From the NCBI RefSeq assembly GCF_004340945.1, contig NZ_SLYD01000008.1:1-64000 (forward strand): a DNA stretch of 64,000 nt, given 5' to 3'. The stretch comes from Sphingomonas sp. PP-F2F-A104-K0414 (lineage in GTDB: Bacteria; Pseudomonadota; Alphaproteobacteria; Sphingomonadales; Sphingomonadaceae). Position numbers and translations under genes: made by a program. The notes under the pieces were generated by a model that saw only the letters and a program-made list of their open reading frames with translations, was not told the DNA's origin and did no database searches. Below, piece after piece: positions 57,050 to 64,000 of the stretch. The stretch's first letter is position 1. Each line of letters opens with the position of its first letter.

Positions 57050-58683
57050 GTATCGATCTCAGCCGCCGTTCGGTACTCGCCGGGATCGCCGCACTCGGTC
57101 CAGCGACACACGCGCTCGCGCAGAGCCCAATGGGGCTGGCGCGCGGTCCGGTGCAGCCGACCTGGCAATCGCTGGTCGATCACTATCGCTACCCCGAGTG
57201 GTTCCGTGACGCGAAGCTCGGCCTGTGGTCGCATTGGGGCCCGCAATCGGTGCCCGAGCAAGGCGACTGGTACGGCCGCTTCATGTATATGCAGGGCCAT
57301 CCGGCGTACGAACATCACCTCAAGACCTATGGTCATCCGACCAAGTCGGGGATGATGGAGGTGATGAATCGCTGGACTGCGGCGCGCTGGGATCCCGACG
57401 CGCTGATCGCCCGCTATGCCAAGGCGGGGGCGAAATATTTCGTGTCGCTCGCCAACCATCATGACAATCTCGACTGCTACGACAGCCGCTATCACGCCTG
57501 GAACTCGCTCCGCGTCGGGCCGAAGCGCGATGTCGTCGGCACATGGGAAAAGGCCGCGCGGAAAGCCGGGCTGAAATTCGGCGTCTCGAACCACGCCGCG
57601 CATAGCTGGCACTGGTATCAGACCGCCTATGGCTATGACCCGACCGGGCCGCTGAAGGGCCAGCGATACGACGCGTTCAAACTGCGGACCGCCGATGGCC
57701 ACGGCACATGGTGGGACGGGCTAGACCCGCAACAGCTGTATACCGGCGCACACGCGGTCCTGCCCAACGGCATCGATACGATCGCGGCGATGAATGCATG
57801 GCATGACGCAAACGACGGCCAGTGGATCGAGACGCCGCCACCGAACGATCCGGGCTATGCCGCGAAATGGCTGCTGCGCCAGACCGACCTGATCGACAAG
57901 TACAAGCCCGACTTCTGCTATTTCGACGACTACGAACTGCCGTTCGGCCCGATCGGGCTCCAGGCGGCGGCGGATTACTACAACCGCTCGACCGCGTGGC
58001 ACGGCAAGATCGACGTTGTGCTGACCGCCAAGCAGCTGAAGCCCTATGCGCGGTTCGGCCTCGTGCAGGACGTCGAGCGCGGCTTCACCGACCATCTGTG
58101 GGACGAGCCGTGGCAGACCGACACGTGCATCGGCGACTGGTTCTACAACGTCGCGCGGCTCAACGACAAAAGCTACAAGACCGCTGAGCAAGTGATCCAG
58201 CGGCTGGCCGATGTCGTGTCGAAGAACGGCAATTTGCTGCTCTCCATCCCGCAGCCTGGCGACGGTTCGATCGACGGCGAGGAGGAAAAGATCCTCGACG
58301 GCATGAGCCGCTGGATCGCGGTCAACGACGAAGCGATCTTCGGCTCGCGGCCATGGCGGATCTACGGCGAAGGCCCGACAAAGCTGCAGGCTGGGATGCA
58401 GAACGAACAGTCGTCGGGCGTGTTCACCGCCCGCGACGTGCGCTTCACCACCAATAAGGGCGCGCTCTACGCGCTGTTCCTAGGCTGGCCGCAGGGTGCG
58501 GTCACGATCGAGGCGCTGGGACGCAACCGCTTCGCCGATGGCGTGGTCGAGCGCGTGACGTTGCTCGGCGGCGGCAGCACGGCGCATCGCCGCGATGCGC
58601 GCGGCCTGCACCTGACGATGCCCGCGAACCCGGGCGGCGGGTTCGTCCCTGTCCTGAAGATCGAAGGCCGAGGCTTGGTCTAA
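57046..58683 (+). CDS. GH29 alpha-L-fucosidase
   Basis: A 545-residue enzyme from GTG 57046, overlapping the esterase stop. The leader LSRRSVLAGIAALGPATHAL is Tat-like. GH29 features are WFRDAKLGLWSHWGPQSVPE near residue 48, HHDNLDCY near 137 and a probable nucleophile Asp in DFCYFDDYELPFGP near 289. The C-terminal beta domain starts near RPWRIYGEGP. It is an intact paralogue of the pseudogene at 50019, though the two are diverged, with a roughly 60-residue insertion here. It removes fucose from side chains. Confidence 0.88.
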   Translation: MSIDLSRRSVLAGIAALGPATHALAQSPMGLARGPVQPTWQSLVDHYRYPEWFRDAKLGLWSHWGPQSVPEQGDWYGRFMYMQGHPAYEHHLKTYGHPTKSGMMEVMNRWTAARWDPDALIARYAKAGAKYFVSLANHHDNLDCYDSRYHAWNSLRVGPKRDVVGTWEKAARKAGLKFGVSNHAAHSWHWYQTAYGYDPTGPLKGQRYDAFKLRTADGHGTWWDGLDPQQLYTGAHAVLPNGIDTIAAMNAWHDANDGQWIETPPPNDPGYAAKWLLRQTDLIDKYKPDFCYFDDYELPFGPIGLQAAADYYNRSTAWHGKIDVVLTAKQLKPYARFGLVQDVERGFTDHLWDEPWQTDTCIGDWFYNVARLNDKSYKTAEQVIQRLADVVSKNGNLLLSIPQPGDGSIDGEEEKILDGMSRWIAVNDEAIFGSRPWRIYGEGPTKLQAGMQNEQSSGVFTARDVRFTTNKGALYALFLGWPQGAVTIEALGRNRFADGVVERVTLLGGGSTAHRRDARGLHLTMPANPGGGFVPVLKIEGRGLV

Positions 58684-58742
58684 TCATTTCGGGCCGCGCC
58701 TTACCAACCCCGGATCAAAGCAGATACGATCGGGAGCGCTGC

Positions 58743-59501
58743 TCAGCCCAGCAAGGCCGCCCCGCGATCGACCACCGCGCCCTCGCTCTCGGCCTGGCGA
58801 ATCAGGATCATGACGTCCTCGATGATCGATCGGATCGTGGCGCTGGCGGAAGCCGCATCGCGCGCAGCGATCGCCTCGAGCACGGCCTTATGCGCGGGCA
58901 GGCTTGCGCTGCGGCCCTTGAACCGGTTGGTGAAGCGGATCGAGGTCCGCAGCGCCGTCGACACAAGATCCTCAAACTGCGCGAAGAACGGGTTGTCGCA
59001 CGCTCGCAGGATCGCAACGTGGAACACGATGTCGGCCTCGAGCGCATCGTCATCGCCGCGCTCGGCCGCCTCCATGCGCGCATAGCCCGCAGCAATCATC
59101 GCGATGCCCGACGGCGTGGCATGCAGTGCCGCGAGCTGCGCCGCCATCGGCTCGACCGCAAGGCGCAGCTCGTTGAAGCTGCGGAGCAACGGCAGGGTAA
59201 ACTGGCGTTCGAGTAGCCAACGCAGCACATCGGTGTCGAAGAGGTTCCAGGTCGAATTTGGCTGAATGATGGTACCCTGCCGCGGACGCGCGGAAAGCAA
59301 ACCCTTCGCGGTCAGCATTTTGACCGCCTCGCGCGTCACCGACCGGCTCACGCCGTGCTCGATCGCCAGTTCCGCCTCGGTAGGAAATCGCTTTCCGTCG
59401 TAATGGCCGGTGACGATCGCGCTACCCACGGCGTCGAGCATACCGTAAGTCAGATTGCGGCCCAGCGCCGTGCGGACCTTCGTGGGCTTGGGTTCGGTCA
59501 T
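58743..59501 (-). CDS. GntR/FadR family transcriptional regulator
   Basis: A 252-residue protein. The N-terminal winged helix has FPTEAELAIEHGVSRSVTRE and AVKMLTAKGLLSARPRQGT. The C-terminal FCD domain (about residues 105-230; ELRLAVEPMAAQLAALHA, DIVFHVAILRACDNPFFAQF, SLPAHKAVLEAI) has the His/Asp/Arg positions that bind a metal and a small acid ligand. It converges on the fucosidase gene and is the natural local regulator of the polysaccharide genes. Start ATG 59501 (MTEPKPTKVRTALGRNL) is chosen over 59549. Confidence 0.88.
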   Translation of the reverse strand: MTEPKPTKVRTALGRNLTYGMLDAVGSAIVTGHYDGKRFPTEAELAIEHGVSRSVTREAVKMLTAKGLLSARPRQGTIIQPNSTWNLFDTDVLRWLLERQFTLPLLRSFNELRLAVEPMAAQLAALHATPSGIAMIAAGYARMEAAERGDDDALEADIVFHVAILRACDNPFFAQFEDLVSTALRTSIRFTNRFKGRSASLPAHKAVLEAIAARDAASASATIRSIIEDVMILIRQAESEGAVVDRGAALLG

Positions 59502-59548
59502 AGGGCTTGGTCGCCCAAATTCGTGACCGCTACAAGCGTCCCTCTGCA

Positions 59549-59560
59549 TATCGGACGATA
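59549..59560. promoter_or_regulatory. short dyad upstream of GntR gene
   Basis: TATCG-GA-CGATA is a 5+5 inverted repeat 48 bases upstream of the regulator's start. It could be an autoregulatory operator. It does not match the FadR TGGTnnnACCA-type consensus well. The gap 59502-59672 holds nothing else that I can see. Confidence 0.3.
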
Positions 59561-59672
59561 GGTGCCCACTTTTACGCTGCGAAGATCATGAGCGCACCCG
59601 ATTGCCTCGCCGGCACCGTATCTCATCCCACCCTACACATCGCCGCGGCATCGGCCGAATAGCGCGTCCCCA

Positions 59673-60410
59673 TCATGCTTGTCGGACCATCGGTGCCGAG
59701 CAGTGCCGGGCGATGAAATCCTCGTGCGTCGGCATCGCTTCGGCGGTCTTGCCGATCATCTCTCGAATATGGGCCATGAACCGCGTCGCCTCTCCAAGCG
59801 GCAACCCGCCCGTCAACGGATCGAAGGACGCCGGCTGCACATTCTGGCCGAGCAACACCGCGATCCAGCTATCGGGGGTGAACAATTCGCCCTGCTCGCG
59901 AAACACCCGCGCCTTGCCCCGCCATAACGCGAGTTTGCCCTTCAACGATTCCGGCAGCGCCATGGTCCGACAATGGTCCCAGAATGGCGAATCCGATCGT
60001 TCGGTCGCATGATAATGGAGGATGATAAAGTCGCGGACCTGCGCGTAACCGAGATGCGCGCGGTCGAACATGATGTAGTCGCGCCGCCGCACCCGCGCGA
60101 TCCCGTAGGCGCGGAAACAGATCGCCTGATACGCGCTCACCCAGAGATCGACGATGGCCAGCGGCACGATCAGCGAATAGATCACCGGCGCCGTGACGAT
60201 CGAGACTACGTCGGACCGTGCGACGAACCGCAGCACCGATACTTTCAGCCGTCGCTGCGCATCGAGCACGCCGTGCTCGAACCCGACGATCCGGCCGGTG
60301 AGTTCGACGCCGAGTGCACGCCGCCTGTTCTCGATCTCGCGGTCGAGTTCGCCCTGAAGCCAGACGATCTCGTGCGCCAGATCCTGCATCCGCTGGATAT
60401 CGATCGTCAT
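59673..60410 (-). CDS. chimera: sphingomonad membrane protein N-terminus fused to tryptophan halogenase C-terminus
   Basis: A 245-residue frame from ATG 60410 (AAGGAGA upstream). Residues 1 to about 120 match a conserved sphingomonad membrane protein: helical start, then VVSIVTAPVIYSLIVPLAIV and ICFRAYGIARVRRRDYIMFD. That family normally continues with a Cys-rich tail containing CAYCGYANG. Instead, from about residue 122 (near position 60045) the frame reads YAQVRDFIILHYHATERSDS, then PFWDHC and FTPDSWIAVLLGQNVQP, ending as flavin-dependent tryptophan halogenases do. The FAD-binding and catalytic-lysine parts are absent. It is read as a deletion fusion and is probably non-functional. Confidence 0.75.
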   Translation of the reverse strand: MTIDIQRMQDLAHEIVWLQGELDREIENRRRALGVELTGRIVGFEHGVLDAQRRLKVSVLRFVARSDVVSIVTAPVIYSLIVPLAIVDLWVSAYQAICFRAYGIARVRRRDYIMFDRAHLGYAQVRDFIILHYHATERSDSPFWDHCRTMALPESLKGKLALWRGKARVFREQGELFTPDSWIAVLLGQNVQPASFDPLTGGLPLGEATRFMAHIREMIGKTAEAMPTHEDFIARHCSAPMVRQA

Positions 60411-60577
60411 GCGGTCTCCTTGACGGGCGGAGATCGCCCTTGGGAGGCAGCCTAGCGCGCACCAACCGGCCCGGTAGCGTCGGAAACTACGTGTTTCCCG
60501 ACGCTGCGGGGACGCGGGCTTTGCGGTTAGCACGACGTGCATCGCCATCGACGGCGCGCAATCGCAAAAGATTTCTC

Positions 60578-61141
60578 ATGGTCGAACCTGTCAGCGAGCG
60601 CGCAGCCGCCCCACATACACTCCCGGCCGTGTCGTGGAGCGCCGACCTGACGACACGCGACGGTTACGTCTTCCACGTCCGCCCCGCCTCGCCCGCTAAC
60701 GAACCCGCGCTCGCGGAATTCTTCGAGCATGTCGACAGGGAGGACCTCCGGTTCCGATTCCTCAGCGCGATCCACAAGGTCGGTCAAGACCAGCTCCGCG
60801 CACTCGTCACCGTCGACCACGAGCATATTGAGAGCTTCCTCGCCTTCGATCCCGCGACCGGGCGGATCATCGCGACCGCGATGTTGGCGGCGGACGAGAG
60901 CCTGACCCGCGCCGAAGTCGCCGTCGCGATCCGCGCCGACTTCAAACGCCGCGGGATCAGCTGGACTTTGCTCGATCAAGTCGCGGCATTCGCCCGTGCG
61001 AAGGGTATCGCGACGCTCGAATCGATCGAGAGCCGGGACAATCACCAAGCAATCGAGCTGGAACGACAACGCGGCTGGATCGCGTCCGCCTGCCCGGGCG
61101 ATCCCGCTTCAATGATGCTGCGAATGACGCTCTCAGCCTGA
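60578..61141 (+). CDS. GNAT family N-acetyltransferase
   Basis: A 187-residue protein from ATG 60578. VFHVRPASPANEPALAEFFE near residue 30, EVAVAIRADFKRRGISWTLL near 110 with the R-x-x-G-x acyl-CoA loop (here RRGIS), and IESRDNHQAIELERQRGW near 150 define the fold. The conserved R-F-F motif (DLRFRFLSAIHK) resembles the GNAT domain of protein lysine acetyltransferases (Pat/YfiQ). Substrate unknown. Its end overlaps the SulP end by nine bases. Confidence 0.87.
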   Translation: MVEPVSERAAAPHTLPAVSWSADLTTRDGYVFHVRPASPANEPALAEFFEHVDREDLRFRFLSAIHKVGQDQLRALVTVDHEHIESFLAFDPATGRIIATAMLAADESLTRAEVAVAIRADFKRRGISWTLLDQVAAFARAKGIATLESIESRDNHQAIELERQRGWIASACPGDPASMMLRMTLSA

Positions 61142-62758
61142 CGCAGACATCGCCAACGCCTCGGCATACGTGGCGGTGCTGGTCATCGGCCCTAGCCGGG
61201 CGCGGCCCAGCATCGCGGCCGGTTGCGCGGCCATGCCGCAGAGAATAACGCGCGTATGCGTCATCCCCGCCCGCCGCAGCAGCTCGGCGATCGCCGCGAC
61301 GCCGCTCGCATCGAGCATCGGCACGCGTTCCAGCCGCAGGATCAGCACGCGCGGCACGCTGCCCAACCTGCGATAGGTATCCATCAATCCGGCCGCGACA
61401 CCGAAGAAGAATGGCCCGTCGATCCGGAACATTTCGACGCCGGCAGGCAGCGCCGCGCGTTCGGTGGGCGCGTCGTCTTCGGGGCCAATGATCGCGACCG
61501 TCTCGCTCATTCGCGCCATGAACAGCAGCGCGGCGAGCGTCACGCCGACGCCGATCGCCACCGTCAGGTCAAACAGCACCGTCAGGCCAAACGTCAGCAG
61601 CAACACCGCCCGGTCGCCATTGGGCATCCGCAACAGGCCGACGAAGCGCTCCTGCTCGCTCATCCCCCAGGCGACGACGAACAGGATCGCCGCGAGCGCC
61701 GCCATCGGGACGAACGCCATCAGCCGCCCGCCGAACACCACGAACAGCAGGATAAACACCGCGTGGAGCATCCCCGCGACCGGGGTCCGCGCGCCCGCCT
61801 TGATCGCGGTCGCGGTGCGCGCGATCGCGCCGGTCGCGGGCAGCCCGCCGAACAGCGCCGACGCGATGTTGGCGATCCCTTGCGCGACCAGTTCCTGGTT
61901 CGACCGGTGTCGCGATCCGATCATCCCGTCCGCGACGACCGCGGAGAGCAGCGCCTCAATACCGGCAAGAAACGCGATAGTGAACGCCGAGGGCAGCACC
62001 GCCTGAAGCTTCGCGAGCGTCCAGACGGGGAAAGCCGGCATCGCGATCCCGTTCGGCATCGCCGGAAAGCGCGAGCCGATCGTTGCGACATCTACGCCGC
62101 TCGCGATGACGACGACTGAAGCAAGGACGACCGCGACCAGGAACCCCGGCACGCGCGGTGCGATCCGCTTGAGGATCAGGATGACGGCGAGCGCGCCCAT
62201 GCCGATCGCGACAGTCGGGACGTCGATGGTCCGGATCGCGCCCGCATAGGCCGCCCATCTCGGCACGAAGTCGGCGGGCACCGAGGCCATGGCCAGCCCG
62301 AGGAAGTCACGAACCTGGCTCGACGCGATGATCACCGCGATGCCTGCGGTAAAGCCCGTGACGACGGTATAGGGGATGAACCGGATCATCGCCCCCAACC
62401 GGGCATAGCCAGCGACGATCAGGATAATGCCGGCGAGCAACGTCGCCAGGACCAGGCCGTCATAACCGTGCCGCGCGATCACGGTGAACACCACGACCAC
62501 GAACGCCCCGGTGGGGCCACCGATCTGGACGCGCGATCCGCCGAGCGCCGACACTAGGAAGCCTGCGACGATCGCGGTGATCAGCCCCTTGTCGGGTGAA
62601 GCGCCGCTCGCAATGCCAAGCGCCATCGCGAGCGGGAGCGCGACGACCGCAACCGTCGCGCCGGCGATCGCATCGGCGCGCAGCGTCGCGAGCGAATAGC
62701 CTTCGCGCATCGTCGTGACGATCTTCGGGACGAAGGCGGTCACGCGCGCCGCTGCCAT
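61133..62758 (-). CDS. SulP family inorganic anion transporter
   Basis: A 541-residue membrane protein with the sulfate-permease order of about ten or more helices and a C-terminal STAS domain (from about residue 430; VLILRLERVPMLDASGVAAI). ATVAVVALPLAMALGIASGA near residue 35, GPTGAFVVVVFTVIARHG near 84 and GLPATGAIARTATAIKAGAR near 306 are family signatures. Substrate may be sulfate, bicarbonate or another anion. ATG 62758 overlaps the upstream P-type ATPase by 19 bases, so the two are translationally linked. Confidence 0.92.
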   Translation of the reverse strand: MAAARVTAFVPKIVTTMREGYSLATLRADAIAGATVAVVALPLAMALGIASGASPDKGLITAIVAGFLVSALGGSRVQIGGPTGAFVVVVFTVIARHGYDGLVLATLLAGIILIVAGYARLGAMIRFIPYTVVTGFTAGIAVIIASSQVRDFLGLAMASVPADFVPRWAAYAGAIRTIDVPTVAIGMGALAVILILKRIAPRVPGFLVAVVLASVVVIASGVDVATIGSRFPAMPNGIAMPAFPVWTLAKLQAVLPSAFTIAFLAGIEALLSAVVADGMIGSRHRSNQELVAQGIANIASALFGGLPATGAIARTATAIKAGARTPVAGMLHAVFILLFVVFGGRLMAFVPMAALAAILFVVAWGMSEQERFVGLLRMPNGDRAVLLLTFGLTVLFDLTVAIGVGVTLAALLFMARMSETVAIIGPEDDAPTERAALPAGVEMFRIDGPFFFGVAAGLMDTYRRLGSVPRVLILRLERVPMLDASGVAAIAELLRRAGMTHTRVILCGMAAQPAAMLGRARLGPMTSTATYAEALAMSASG

Positions 62759-64000
62759 AGCGCAACCACCTGCTTGGTCACTTCGGTGACGACGATCGTC
62801 CCGAAGACCGCGACGACGCAGAACCGCATCGTCGCGACCGAGACCGGCGTGGTCCCGAGCACGCTGTCGAGCGGCGGCCACAGCATCGCGGTCGCCTGCA
62901 ACGCCAGCGCGATACCGACACCGAGCAGCAGCCAGGCGTTCGAGAACAGCGGCTCTCGGACAATCGAGCGGCGCTCGCTGCGCATGCACAGCACATAGGC
63001 GTTCTGGAACAGTACCGTCATCAGCAGCACAGCATTCTGGATCTCGGCGAGCGGTCGACCCTCGCCGCGCATCTGCGCCACGAGATACAGCGCGAGCCCA
63101 GTCATCAGCAGCGCCGGCGGGATCATCAACGCGATCGCGCTTCGATCGAGGATCGGCGCGCTCGGCGGACGCGGTGGCTGGCGCAGTTCGTCGCCCTCGC
63201 CGCGACCAAAGCCCAGCATCACGTCCTGAGCGCCGTTGGTGACAAGGTTGAGCCACAATAGCTGCACCGCGGTCAGCGGCATCGGCAGACCGAGCATTAC
63301 CGCGCCGATGAACATGCCGATCTCGGCGGCGCCCGTCGCGAGCAGGATAATGACGATTCGCCGGACGTTGGCGTAAGTGACGCGGCCCTCCTCGACGCCT
63401 GCGACGATCGACGCGAAATTGTCGTCGGCGAGCACCAGGTCGGCGGCGCCGCGCGCGACGTCGGTGCCGGCCACGCCCATCGCGACGCCGATATGCGCCG
63501 CCTGGAGCGCGGGGGCGTCATTCACCCCGTCTCCGGTGACTGCGACGAGTTCGCCGCTGGCAGCGAGGATGCGGACGATCTCCAGCTTCTGCACCGGTTC
63601 GATCCGCGCGAACACGCGGCCGCCGAGCACGAGGGTGGCGAGCCGTTCCGGCTGGTCCACGAGGTCGGTCATCTGCGCGCCGGTGACGACCTGCTCGGCC
63701 GCGACCTCAAGCCCGAGCCCGCGAGCGATCGTCAACGCGGTGCCGGGATGATCGCCGGTGACTATCCGCACGCCGATCCCCGCCTCGGCACAGCGCGCAA
63801 TCGCGGCGGGGACTTCGGGGCGAACCGGGTCGATCAGCCCGATCCAGCCCAGCAGCACGAGATCGTTCGGCGCGGTCAGGTCGGTGGTCGTCGCACCGTC
63901 AGACGCAGCGACCGCGATCACGCGATAGCCTTCACCGGCCATCGCGGCGGCGGCGGCGAACGCGGCGGGATCGATCATGCAGCACATCTGCCGGATGATC
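62740..64000 (-). CDS. cation-transporting P-type ATPase, C-terminal part (runs off window)
   Basis: About 420 residues are visible and the frame continues past 64000. GWIGLIDPVRPEVPAAIARC and RIVTGDHPGTALTIARGLGL of the P domain and VAVTGDGVNDAPALQAAHIG (metal-coupled hinge) are present. Then come GTDVARGAADLVLADDNFAS and the C-terminal six-helix bundle (LLWLNLVTNGAQDVMLGFGR). The phosphorylation motif DKTGT lies outside. The layout is type II (Ca2+/Mg2+-like PacL/MgtA), but the ion cannot be fixed here. Confidence 0.92.
   Translation of the reverse strand, partial: IIRQMCCMIDPAAFAAAAAMAGEGYRVIAVAASDGATTTDLTAPNDLVLLGWIGLIDPVRPEVPAAIARCAEAGIGVRIVTGDHPGTALTIARGLGLEVAAEQVVTGAQMTDLVDQPERLATLVLGGRVFARIEPVQKLEIVRILAASGELVAVTGDGVNDAPALQAAHIGVAMGVAGTDVARGAADLVLADDNFASIVAGVEEGRVTYANVRRIVIILLATGAAEIGMFIGAVMLGLPMPLTAVQLLWLNLVTNGAQDVMLGFGRGEGDELRQPPRPPSAPILDRSAIALMIPPALLMTGLALYLVAQMRGEGRPLAEIQNAVLLMTVLFQNAYVLCMRSERRSIVREPLFSNAWLLLGVGIALALQATAMLWPPLDSVLGTTPVSVATMRFCVVAVFGTIVVTEVTKQVVALWQRRA

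Overview
The window looks like chromosomal DNA of a Sphingomonas-like alphaproteobacterium (Sphingomonadaceae). This rests on the high GC content, the gene families (a TonB-dependent receptor next to glycoside hydrolases, Tat-exported enzymes, CsbD-like stress genes behind an EcfG-type promoter, small proteins of sphingomonad type) and many ATGA start/stop overlaps. The taxonomic call is inferred from gene content; no 16S or marker gene is present.

Layout. (1) 1-7563 is an accessory region: an acyltransferase that looks short at its C-terminus, many very small genes (43-108 residues), a HIRAN-domain protein whose C-terminal peptide recurs twice downstream, an AT-richer gene with a HEPN-type R-x4-H motif, and a four-gene overlapping module with a PP-loop (PAPS-reductase-like) protein and a protein with methyltransferase-like motifs. 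(2) 7725-9170: a small membrane protein, a Crp/Fnr regulator and a small conserved protein. (3) 9296-17075: cobalamin lower-ligand assembly and salvage genes (cobU, cobC, cbiB, cobQ, cobS, a phosphatase, cobT, DUF1636, cobO), with a cobalamin riboswitch in front of DUF1636-cobT-phosphatase-cobS. (4) 17149-23660: a large FAD protein, a periplasmic cyclophilin, and a four-gene redox operon (DUF4126, disulfide-reductase-like flavoprotein, cNMP-domain/TrxR-like flavoprotein, UBP zinc finger). (5) 23957-33004: one tightly packed operon for amino-acid and peptide catabolism (serine dehydratase, M3 oligopeptidase, cysteine desulfhydrase, 5-oxoprolinase/hydantoinase, DUF2891). (6) 33249-35977: purC-purS-purQ, a queuosine precursor transporter and tRNA-Arg(UCU). 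(7) 36097-39619: a general-stress locus (CsbD proteins, PAS/LuxR regulator, membrane protein) closed by a strong terminator. (8) 39756-41498: malate:quinone oxidoreductase with a twin-arginine leader.

(9) 41980-59501 is a polysaccharide utilisation locus that best fits xyloglucan side-chain breakdown: GH35, GH2 and a TonB-dependent receptor on the minus strand; opposite them a GH29 fucosidase pseudogene, a GH42 pseudogene, a GH31 alpha-xylosidase, an SGNH esterase, an intact GH29 fucosidase, and a convergent GntR/FadR regulator. The two pseudogenes lie side by side and together carry six lesions, while their neighbours are intact. Next to the locus, 59673-60410 encodes an apparent chimera: the front of a sphingomonad membrane protein joined to the tail of a tryptophan halogenase. 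(10) 60578-64000: a GNAT acetyltransferase, a SulP transporter and the C-terminal part of a P-type cation ATPase that runs off the window.

No CRISPR array, integrase, transposase or rRNA was seen. Inverted REP-like repeats occur in at least five intergenic gaps.
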